Positions 12,633 to 18,839 of a stretch of DNA of 18,839 nt are shown here, in pieces. The DNA lies in contig DRKE01000186.1 of the NCBI GenBank assembly GCA_011051925.1, positions 1 to 18,839 on the forward strand, given 5' to 3'. The notes under the pieces are model-generated. The model worked only from the letters and a program-made list of their open reading frames with translations. It was not told the origin of the DNA and ran no database searches. Positions within the stretch are counted from its first letter, which is position 1. Every line of letters begins with the position of its first letter. Position numbers and translations under genes: made by a program. This stretch comes from Deltaproteobacteria bacterium. Lineage in GTDB: Bacteria; Myxococcota_A; UBA9160; UBA4427.

Positions 12633-13994
12633 CTAGGCTTCGGCTTCGCGCGCGGCTTCCCGCTCCCGGCGGGCGCGGCGGATCTTCTGTAGCCGCAGCT
12701 CGACGGACATGCCATGACCCGACAAGCCTTCGACGTTCGCCAGCCGGACGATGTCGGCCCCGAGCTCCCGCAATTTGGGCGGCTCGAATTTCATGAAGCT
12801 CGTCCGCTTGAGGAAATCCTCGACGGAAAGGGGCGAGAAGAAGCGTGCCGTCCCCCCTGTGGGGAGGACATGATTCGGACCGGCGAGATAGTCTCCGACC
12901 GCCACGGGCGTGTAGTGGCCCAGGAAGATCGCCCCCGCATTCTCGACCGCCTTCGAGGTCTTTTCGGGATCCTCCACGGCCAGGACCAGATGCTCCGAGG
13001 CGTATTCGTTGGCGAGGCGCATCGACTCCTCGAGATTTTTCGTCACGATGATCGCGCCCCGGGATTTCAGGGATTTCTTCGCGATCTCGGCCCGATCGAG
13101 AGAGACGATCTGGCGCTTCACCTGATCCTGGACGCGTGTCACGAGTCCCTTCACATGGGTGATCAGCAGGGCCTGGGCGAGTTCATCGTGCTCGGCCTGG
13201 GAGATCAGATCGGCGGCGAGCCAGGCCGGCGTGGCGCTCCGATCGGCGACGATGCAGACCTCCGTCGGGCCCGCTTCACTGTCGATCCCCACCTGGCCGA
13301 AGACGAGCTTCTTGGCCGTGGCGACCCAGACGTTGCCCGGCCCCACGATCTTGTCGACCTGCGGAACGCTTTCGGTCCCGTAGGCGAGGGCGGCCACCGC
13401 ATGGGCGCCCCCCATCTTGAAGACGCGGTGGACACCCGCGACACGGGCCGCCATCAGGACCTCGGGACGAATCGACCCGTCGGGCCCGGGCGGCGTCACC
13501 ATCACGATCTCGGGCACTTCGACGACGGAAGCCGGAATCGCATTCATCACGACCGAGGAGGGATAGACGGCCTTGCCACCCGGGACGTAGAGACCGACCC
13601 GGGCGAGGGGGCGCACACGCTGACCCATGTAGCCGCCGCCTTCTTCGCGCATCTCCCAGCTCGACGGAATCCGCTTTCGATGGAACTCGCGAACCCGCAT
13701 CGCCGCCTTTCCGATCGCGGCCCGATCGGCACTATCGACGGCATCGCAGGCGTCGTCCCATTCCTCCTTGGTCACTTCGAGCGCAGCGAGCTTCGCGTGG
13801 TCGAATTTCCGGACGAAACCCAGCAGGGCCTCATCGCCCCCCGAGCGGACCGACGCGATGATCTTCGCGACGTCGGCTTCGACATCGAGGGCCGAGTCTT
13901 CGCGACGTCGGCAGAATCGTTGCCAGTCCTCCGCGAAGTCCGGATCATCCGCCTTGATCACGCGCATGAGCTTCGCTGTCGTTTTCGCGGCCAT
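12633..13994 (-). CDS. hisD: Histidinol dehydrogenase HisD
   Basis: A 453-residue zinc enzyme that oxidises L-histidinol to L-histidine in two NAD-dependent steps, the end of the pathway. Zinc ligands by alignment to E. coli: Q266, H269 (SQAEHDELAQ), D368 (VGDYLAGPNH) and H427 (GLSGHGMSVELR). The acid/base pair E334-H335 is in YASEHLVL. The NAD-binding stretch KIVGPGNVWVATAKKLV (215-231) and the signature YVPGGKAVYPSSVVMNAIPA (136-155) are intact. It has a basic/acidic C-terminal tail (RRARREREAAREAEA). ATG 13994 is preceded by AGGGGG eight bases upstream. It lies 84 bases after prmC; hisG, usually upstream of hisD, is missing here. Confidence 0.97.
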   Translation of the reverse strand: MAAKTTAKLMRVIKADDPDFAEDWQRFCRRREDSALDVEADVAKIIASVRSGGDEALLGFVRKFDHAKLAALEVTKEEWDDACDAVDSADRAAIGKAAMRVREFHRKRIPSSWEMREEGGGYMGQRVRPLARVGLYVPGGKAVYPSSVVMNAIPASVVEVPEIVMVTPPGPDGSIRPEVLMAARVAGVHRVFKMGGAHAVAALAYGTESVPQVDKIVGPGNVWVATAKKLVFGQVGIDSEAGPTEVCIVADRSATPAWLAADLISQAEHDELAQALLITHVKGLVTRVQDQVKRQIVSLDRAEIAKKSLKSRGAIIVTKNLEESMRLANEYASEHLVLAVEDPEKTSKAVENAGAIFLGHYTPVAVGDYLAGPNHVLPTGGTARFFSPLSVEDFLKRTSFMKFEPPKLRELGADIVRLANVEGLSGHGMSVELRLQKIRRARREREAAREAEA

Positions 13995-14078
13995 ATGCCT
14001 ACCCCCTGCCGGGATGCCGGACGGATCGTCCCGCTTCCGGCCACGTCCCTTCCCATCTCCATCCGGAAGGAACCTCGA

Positions 14079-14948
14079 TCATTCCGCCTGCCAACGCGCC
14101 ATGACGACCCGCGGCCTTCTTGCGAGATCGAATCGCCGCTCGAGTCCTGCGAATCCTGCCCTCTCCAGCTCCTGCTCGACGCGCTCGACCTGCTCCGGGG
14201 AATGCTCGATCAGGAGCCATCCCCCTGGAGAGAGATGATCGCCCGCCCCGGCGACCAGGCGCCGGATCACGTCCAGGCCATCCGCTCCCGCGAAGAGCGC
14301 CATCTCGGGCTCGTGCGAAAGCTCCGGCGGAAGCGACGCCGCATCGCTTCGAGCCACGTAGGGCGGGTTCGAAACGATCAGGTCGAACCGCTCGTTCGCG
14401 ACCGGCTCGAAGAGGTCGCCGTGAAGAAAGCGGATCCTCTCTCTCGTATGCAGATGATCGGCATTTTCGGCTGCAATCTGTAGTGCAGGCGCGGAAAGAT
14501 CCGTCGCTGTGATCCCTGCCTGGGGGAGTTCGGACGCGAGGGAGAGGGCAATGGCCCCCGATCCCGTCCCGAGATCGAGAATCCGGAGGGGCTCCGCCAC
14601 ATCCGGCACCTTCGACAGCACGGCCTCGACCAGGGTCTCCGTTTCGGGGCGGGGGGTCAGCACGTCACTCGTCACGCGAAAGGGCAGGGACCAGAACTCG
14701 CGCTCGCCGAGCAGAAGCGAGACCGGGACGCGCTCGCCCGCCCGCCTCTGCACGAGTTCGCGGAAGCGGCCGCGTTCGGCTTCGAGGACCGGCTTTTCGT
14801 GCTCGACGTAGAGCCGCATCCGATCGCTTCCGAGGGCATGGGCAAGCAGCAGTTCCGCATCGAGTCGCGCGGTTTCGATCCCGCTCCGCTCGAAGTAGTC
14901 CGTCGTCCAGCGAAGCAGGTCCAGGACGGTCCATCGCTCGCGGCTCAT
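14079..14948 (-). CDS. prmC: Release factor glutamine N5-methyltransferase PrmC
   Basis: A 289-residue SAM-dependent methyltransferase that methylates the Gln of the GGQ motif in release factors. The N-terminal helical release-factor-binding domain (1-80) is followed by the Rossmann domain: LTPRPETETLVEAVL (97-111), SAM loop ILDLGTGSGAIALSLA (123-138) and the catalytic NPPY (194-197, LIVSNPPYVAR). Length is close to E. coli PrmC (277). ATG 14948 overlaps the prfA stop by ATGA (14945-14948), so it is translationally coupled to its own substrate gene. The frame extends upstream to 15272 inside prfA, in another frame, and is rejected. hisD follows 84 bases on. Confidence 0.97.
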   Translation of the reverse strand: MSRERWTVLDLLRWTTDYFERSGIETARLDAELLLAHALGSDRMRLYVEHEKPVLEAERGRFRELVQRRAGERVPVSLLLGEREFWSLPFRVTSDVLTPRPETETLVEAVLSKVPDVAEPLRILDLGTGSGAIALSLASELPQAGITATDLSAPALQIAAENADHLHTRERIRFLHGDLFEPVANERFDLIVSNPPYVARSDAASLPPELSHEPEMALFAGADGLDVIRRLVAGAGDHLSPGGWLLIEHSPEQVERVEQELERAGFAGLERRFDLARRPRVVMARWQAE

Positions 14949-16039
14949 GACGGCGAAGCCGCAGCGCCTTCGAGCTGTCCTTCCCGCGCCGCCGCGAGAT
15001 TCGAGTGGACGGCATCGAGCAGTTCGTCCATCTCGCCCGCGAGCAGGGCATCGAGCTTGTGCAGCGTCACCCCCGCCCGATGATCCGTCACCCGACTCTG
15101 TGGAAAGTTGTAGGTCCGGATCTTCTCGCTTCGCTCGCCCGTCCCGACCTGGGCCCGGCGCTCGCTGGCGCGTTCGGCATTGGCCTTCTGCTCTTCGAGA
15201 TCGAGGAGGCGGGAACGCAGGACGGTCATGGCCTTGGCCTTGTTCTTGTGCTGGGACTTCTCGTCCTGGCATTGCACGACGAGCCCGCTCGGCAGATGCG
15301 TGATCCGCACGGCCGAATCGGTCGTATTCACGCTCTGCCCGCCGGGTCCGCCCGCACGCATCACGTCGATCCGGAGATCCTCGTTCTTGATGTCGAGCTC
15401 GACCTCTTCGGCCTCGGGCATGACGGCGACCGTGACGGTCGACGTGTGGATCCGACCCTGGCTCTCGGTCGTGGGAACCCGCTGGACCCGGTGGACCCCC
15501 TTCTCGTATTTCAGACGGCTGAAGACATCCTGGCCGGAGATCGAGACGATGATCTCCTTGAAGCCGCCACCATCCGTCTCGGAAACCGAGATGGTCTCGA
15601 TCTTCCAGTTCTTCGACTCGGCATAACGCGAATACATGCGAAAGAGATCGGCCGCGAAGAGGGCGGCTTCGTCTCCTCCGGTCCCCGCACGGATCTCGAA
15701 GATCGCGTTCTTCTCGTCATTGGGATCCCTCGGCGTCAGCAGGACCCGCAACTCCGACTCGAGGTCCTCGATCGACGCTTCCAGCCGCTCGATCTCCGAG
15801 CGCGCGAGCTCGGCCATCTCGGGATCCTCGTCGTCGAGCATGGCGCGGCTCTCTTCGAGTTCCTCGAGTGCCGTCCGATAGCGCTCGCCGACCTCGAGGA
15901 GCGGCCGCAGCGCGCCGAGACGCCTGCCCAGCTTCTCGATCGCACGAGGCTCCTTCCCGACGTCCGGATTGGAGAGTTGGGCTTCGAGGTCGCGGGCGCG
16001 AGCCTCGGCTTCAGCGATGCGGTCCAGGAAATCAGCCAC
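14945..16039 (-). CDS. prfA: Peptide chain release factor 1 (RF1)
   Basis: A 364-residue class I release factor recognising UAA and UAG. The stop-codon reading motif is PTT (189-191, within RVQRVPTTESQGRIHTS), which fits the PxT signature of RF1 and excludes RF2 (SPF). The catalytic GGQ is at 233-235 (RAGGPGGQSVNTTDSAVRIT). Length equals the family norm (about 360). The start is a GTG at 16039-16037, giving the usual N-terminal helical domain; the Shine-Dalgarno is weak (GAGC). It lies 59 bases after rho and overlaps prmC. In many bacteria rpmE (L31) lies between rho and prfA; there is no room for it here. Confidence 0.97.
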   Translation of the reverse strand: MADFLDRIAEAEARARDLEAQLSNPDVGKEPRAIEKLGRRLGALRPLLEVGERYRTALEELEESRAMLDDEDPEMAELARSEIERLEASIEDLESELRVLLTPRDPNDEKNAIFEIRAGTGGDEAALFAADLFRMYSRYAESKNWKIETISVSETDGGGFKEIIVSISGQDVFSRLKYEKGVHRVQRVPTTESQGRIHTSTVTVAVMPEAEEVELDIKNEDLRIDVMRAGGPGGQSVNTTDSAVRITHLPSGLVVQCQDEKSQHKNKAKAMTVLRSRLLDLEEQKANAERASERRAQVGTGERSEKIRTYNFPQSRVTDHRAGVTLHKLDALLAGEMDELLDAVHSNLAAAREGQLEGAAASPS

Positions 16040-16098
16040 GGGTCAGCTCGGATCGGGGTCGACGCTCTCACGAACCCGGTGGGTCTTCGCCCCTTCGG

Positions 16099-17619
16099 TC
16101 AGGAATTCATCGACTCCAGGAACTCGGCATTCGATTCGGTCTTCTCGATCTTGCCCATCAGGAACTCCATCGAATCGACCGGGGAAAGCGGCGAGAGCAC
16201 CTTGCGCAGGATGTACATCCGATTGAGCGAATTCTCGTCCATCAGCAGTTCCTCGCGACGGGTCGCGGAGCGGTTGATGTCGATCGCAGGATAGGTCCGT
16301 CGGTCGGCGAGCTTCCGATCGAGCACGATCTCGCAATTGCCCGTGCCCTTGAACTCTTCGAAGATGACCTCGTCCATGCGCGATCCGGTATCGATGAGGG
16401 CCGTTCCGACGATGGTCAGGCTGCCGCCCTCCTCGATGTTCCGTGCCGCACCGAAGAATCGCTTGGGCTTGTGGAGCGCGTTCGAATCGACGCCACCGGA
16501 GAGGATCTTGCCCGAATGGGGCACGACCGTGTTATGCGCCCGCGCGAGTCGCGTGATCGAATCGAGCAGGATCACGACGTCGCGGCCGTGCTCGACCAGG
16601 CGCTTTGCCTTGGCGATCACCATGTCGGCCACCTGGACGTGGCGGGTGGCGGGCTCGTCGAAGGTCGAGGAGATCACTTCGGCCTTCACGGTCCGTTGCA
16701 TGTCGGTCACTTCCTCCGGCCGCTCGTCGATCAGCAGCACGATCAGGTAGGACTCGGGATTCGCCTCGGCGATCGCGTTCGCGATGTCCTTCAGGATCAT
16801 CGTCTTGCCGGCCTTGGGTGGCGACGTGATGAGCGCCCGCTGTCCCTTCCCGATCGGCGCGATCAGGTCGATGATCCGCGTGGTCATCCCGCCGGCCTTC
16901 GTCTCGAGATTGAATTTCTCCTGCGGATAGAGCGGCGTCAGGTTGTCGAAGAGGATCTTGTGTTTGGCCTTGCCGGGCTCCTCGAAGTTGATCGAGACCA
17001 CCTTGAGCAGCGCGAAATAGCGCTCGCCCTCCTTGGGCGGCCGGACCTGCCCTTCGACGGTGTCTCCCGTACGAAGGTTGAATCGGCGGATCTGGGAGGG
17101 CGACACATAGATGTCGTCGGGACCCGCGAGATAGTTCTGATCGGGAGCGCGCAGGAACCCGAATCCGTCCTGCAGGATCTCGAGGACGCCCTCGGCGATG
17201 ATCTTCCCGCGATTCTCCGTCTGCATCTTCAGGATCGCGAAGATGAGATCCTGCTTGCGGAGCCCGGCGGCGTTCTCGATCTCCATCGACTCGGCGAGCT
17301 CCGTCAACTCGGCGACGGACTTGGCCTTCAGTTCGCGGACGACGACCTTCTCGGCGCCGTCATCGGTCTCGCGATCGAGAGAGGCTTCTTCCTCGGCGAG
17401 TTCCGCATCGCTCGGCAGGTAGTCCCGCTTGGCTTCACCGCCCCGTCCCCCACGATGTCCACCGCCCGAACTGCGCGAACGGCGACCGCGGCCGCGGCGG
17501 CTTCGATTGTTCTGCGAGCCGGAGCCCTCCTTGGATTCCGCCGAGCGCTCGCTCGCCGAATGGGGCCGGTCGTCTCTTCGCTTGGAACGGGTGTTGGAAC
17601 TCGAATTGGTCGTCGTCAT
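16099..17619 (-). CDS. rho: Transcription termination factor Rho
   Basis: A 506-residue hexameric RNA helicase that ends transcription at C-rich, unstructured RNA. An N-terminal low-complexity, Arg/Gly/Ser-rich stretch (1-65) and acidic linker (70-92) precede the Rho N domain (about 96-135), the cold-shock-like RNA-binding fold (EGVLEILQDGFGFLRAPDQN, 143-162, then DDIYVSPSQIRRFNLRTGD) and the RecA-like motor: Walker A SPPKAGKT (266-273), Walker B VILLDSITRLARAHN (349-363), secondary RNA site SGGVDSNALHKPKRFFGAAR (374-393). E. coli Rho is 419 residues, so the extension accounts for nearly all the difference. ATG 17619 has no strong Shine-Dalgarno. The leader is strongly C-over-G, suggesting autoregulation by Rho itself. 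Confidence 0.97.
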   Translation of the reverse strand: MTTTNSSSNTRSKRRDDRPHSASERSAESKEGSGSQNNRSRRGRGRRSRSSGGGHRGGRGGEAKRDYLPSDAELAEEEASLDRETDDGAEKVVVRELKAKSVAELTELAESMEIENAAGLRKQDLIFAILKMQTENRGKIIAEGVLEILQDGFGFLRAPDQNYLAGPDDIYVSPSQIRRFNLRTGDTVEGQVRPPKEGERYFALLKVVSINFEEPGKAKHKILFDNLTPLYPQEKFNLETKAGGMTTRIIDLIAPIGKGQRALITSPPKAGKTMILKDIANAIAEANPESYLIVLLIDERPEEVTDMQRTVKAEVISSTFDEPATRHVQVADMVIAKAKRLVEHGRDVVILLDSITRLARAHNTVVPHSGKILSGGVDSNALHKPKRFFGAARNIEEGGSLTIVGTALIDTGSRMDEVIFEEFKGTGNCEIVLDRKLADRRTYPAIDINRSATRREELLMDENSLNRMYILRKVLSPLSPVDSMEFLMGKIEKTESNAEFLESMNS

Positions 17620-17640
17620 GGATGGGATTACCGGTTCTTC

Positions 17641-17880
17641 TCAGGTGGGTTGTGGGTGGGTTGTCATCGGGTGGTAGGGTCGGTTGGGGGCTCCGGAGGG
17701 CTGTCGAGTCGATCTTTCGGTGGCTTTCATCGGGATCGTGTGGGGAGTCGGGTCGGGAGTCGTTTGCGTCGCCAGGGGATCGTCCGGATCGGGTCCGGGG
17801 GGCGGTCTGGGTAAGAAAGGCGGGGGAGGTCCGGGTCGGGGATCGTGCGGCCCGGTTTCCGGGGCCCGCAGATCGAGAGA
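17641..17880 (-). promoter_or_regulatory. C-over-G leader of rho, likely rut site
   Basis: On the rho-coding strand this 240-base block has about 115 C against 47 G by hand count, and in the 60 bases nearest the gene (17641-17700) 33 C against 7 G. Such C-rich, G-poor, weakly structured RNA is what Rho binds (rut). Rho genes are known to be autoregulated through termination in their own leader in E. coli and relatives, so this is a natural candidate. The base skew is direct; the role is inferred. Confidence 0.5.
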
Positions 17881-17898
17881 ATTTCGCCTCTCATGCAT
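17641..17898 (-). CDS. Possible proline-rich leader ORF upstream of rho
   Basis: An 85-codon frame starting at ATG 17898 and ending with TGA 21 bases before the rho ATG. Its product is Pro-rich (GPPPPFLPRPPPGPDPDD within it), which simply follows from the C-rich bases, and no Shine-Dalgarno precedes the ATG. It could be a translated leader whose ribosomes block Rho loading, comparable in position to the rhoL leader frame of enterobacteria, or just a chance frame across a rut site. I lean towards chance, but its stop position close to rho is noteworthy. Confidence 0.2.
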   Translation of the reverse strand: MHERRNSLDLRAPETGPHDPRPGPPPPFLPRPPPGPDPDDPLATQTTPDPTPHTIPMKATERSTRQPSGAPNRPYHPMTTHPQPT

Positions 17899-18120
17899 GC
17901 ATACGCTACGTCGGGGCTGTGTGTCGCTGGCGTCGTGAGCTGTGTGCTTGGGGTTGGCCTTCGAATCGTGACTGCGGCTTCTCGGGGGATTCGCGGCTGT
18001 TGTGGGGAGCTCTCTGGCTGACCCCTCGGCGAAACCGGGTCCGAAGTTGATTGAAAAGTTGCAGGAACCCGGGAGTCCCCGATCAGCACCGCCGCAGCCC
18101 GGTCGTCCGGAGGGTCGGTC

Positions 18121-18169
18121 GGATTTCTGGAAATCCCGGGAGGCCCCACCAGAGAATCAGGTGGAGGCC
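18121..18169 (-). terminator. Two stem-loops downstream of pgeF
   Basis: The stem-loop nearer pgeF pairs 18160-18164 with 18146-18150 and, past one bulged base, 18166-18169 with 18142-18145, nine pairs around a nine-base loop. The second pairs GGATTT with AAATCC (18121-18126 with 18131-18136) around a four-base loop. Neither is followed by a U run, so they fit a stem-protected 3' end or a Rho-assisted terminator better than a classical intrinsic one. Confidence 0.4.
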
Positions 18170-18198
18170 CGGTCAATCTACCGTCACACCCGATGCTG

Positions 18199-18839
18199 TC
18201 AACCCTCGAGGGACTCTCCGTCCGCGCAGCAGATGAAATGCCGCAGCCGGCCGGCCCGGGCGCCATCGCGGCGGTGGGACTCGAAGAGGGCCGGATGACA
18301 GATCGTGCAGATCCGATGGGCGAGACCGATCCGGTCCGACGAGAACCCCAGACCGATCAGGATTTCCGTCGCAAGCGCGGGCAGATCGAGCTGGAACCGG
18401 TCGGCGCGCCCGGGCACGAGGGTCCCCGGCAACAGGGCCTCGTATCGCGCTTCGAGGGCCCTGCGGACCGGCTCATCCACCTCGTAGCAGCAACCCCTCG
18501 CGGCGGGTCCGACCGCAGCGTGCAGATTGGCCACCCCGGAGGTCTCCGCCAGAACCCCGATCGCGGACTCGATGACCCCCGCCGCCAGCCCCCGCCAGCC
18601 GGCATGGATCGCTGCCACGCCGCCCCCGTCCCCCGCCGCCACGAGAATCGGGACGCAATCGGCCGTGACGATGCCGATCGGGACACCGGGAACCCGCGTC
18701 GTGAGGGCATCCGCAGAGGTCCATCCCGACCGGCCTCCGGGCCCGACCCGGACCGTGCGAGTGCCGTGGACCTGGACCGGAAAGACCGTATTTCCGGGGA
18801 CTTGCGACCCCTTCCGGCCGAATCCGTGGCGGATGCCCA
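18199..18839 (-). CDS. pgeF: PgeF/YfiH-family purine nucleoside phosphorylase (partial)
   Basis: The C-terminal 212 residues of a protein that runs off the right edge; the family is about 240-260 residues, so roughly 30-45 are missing. Conserved pieces in order: VQVHG (with the first zinc-ligand His), TSADALTTRVPGVPIGIVTADCVPILV (the Cys ligand region, shortened here to its motif ADCVP), AAIHAGWRGLAAG (His ligand), GCCYEVDEPV, CTICHPALFESHRRDG and AGRLRHFI at the end. The family, once annotated 'polyphenol oxidase/laccase domain', is now known to include purine nucleoside phosphorylase activity on adenosine and inosine, and in E. coli YfiH a role in cell-wall precursor editing. The stop is TGA at 18201-18199. 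It precedes rho by 579 bases on the same strand and is probably a separate transcript. Confidence 0.9.
   Translation of the reverse strand, partial: GIRHGFGRKGSQVPGNTVFPVQVHGTRTVRVGPGGRSGWTSADALTTRVPGVPIGIVTADCVPILVAAGDGGGVAAIHAGWRGLAAGVIESAIGVLAETSGVANLHAAVGPAARGCCYEVDEPVRRALEARYEALLPGTLVPGRADRFQLDLPALATEILIGLGFSSDRIGLAHRICTICHPALFESHRRDGARAGRLRHFICCADGESLEG

Larger units (their letters stand above)
17620..18198 (-). other. Long rho leader / pgeF-rho spacer
   Basis: 579 bases without a secure gene. Close to pgeF it has two stem-loops (18142-18169 and 18121-18136). The part nearest rho (17641-17880) is strongly C-over-G on the rho strand. An ATGCATGCAT palindrome lies at 17893-17902 and a GAGAG/CTCTC hairpin at 17875-17892. 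I could not find a convincing -35/-10 pair; TATGCA (about 17898-17903) with GCGACA 18 bases upstream is the best but weak candidate. Confidence 0.6.

Noticed and set aside
12714..14483. 589-codon open frame antisense to hisD and prmC
   Set aside because: Shadow of hisD; its His/Asp/Arg-rich composition is the complement of GC-rich codons.
15868..17814. 648-codon open frame antisense to rho and prfA
   Set aside because: Same shadow effect; rho and prfA on the other strand are complete with all motifs.
1..18839. CRISPR array, transposase, integrase or phage genes
   Set aside because: No regularly spaced repeats and no such protein motifs on either strand; all major frames are accounted for by housekeeping genes.

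Overview
GC-rich chromosomal window from a free-living bacterium. The gene content (rho-prfA-prmC, a histidine block, rpsU-dnaG-rpoD, lipoproteins) is housekeeping. The very high GC, frequent GATC/CGATC words, TTG starts and absence of U-tract terminators suggest a deltaproteobacterial-grade lineage such as Myxococcota, Binatota or a relative. That placement is inference; no marker here fixes it. There is no sign of phage, insertion sequence, CRISPR array or plasmid functions.

Layout. The left end (about 1-2850) is mixed in orientation: the start of a TPR protein (-), a small DUF2846-like lipoprotein (+), a gene-free stretch with strong stem-loops and an imperfect direct repeat, a tRNA-Ile2 with CAT anticodon (-), and a pyridine-nucleotide/FAD oxidoreductase (+). 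A stem-loop separates the oxidoreductase from the convergent block that follows. From about 2858 to the right end every gene lies on the minus strand. In transcription order (right to left) they are: pgeF (partial), rho, prfA, prmC, hisD, hisB, hisH, hisA, hisF, rpsU, dnaG, rpoD, a five-ribbon zinc protein, and an SPFH/GYF_2 protein.

How the genes work together. rho, prfA and prmC end transcription and translation: Rho releases RNA, RF1 releases peptide at UAA/UAG, and PrmC methylates the GGQ glutamine of RF1. hisDBHAF supplies five proteins of histidine synthesis, with 4-bp ATGA overlaps at hisH/hisA and hisA/hisF; hisG, hisC, hisE and hisI are not in the window. rpsU-dnaG-rpoD is the classic macromolecular-synthesis operon. 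The zinc-ribbon and SPFH genes look like a membrane-associated scaffold pair, similar in parts to the YdjG/YdjI genes that accompany PspA in Bacillus, but no pspA is seen here.

The points most worth a second look are the strongly C-over-G leader of rho with a proline-rich upstream frame (a likely Rho-utilisation, autoregulatory leader), the stem-loop that covers the rpsU Shine-Dalgarno, the zinc-ribbon/SPFH pair without PspA, and the structured intergenic RNA candidate near 970-1140. I see no clearly new multi-gene defence or mobile system in this window.
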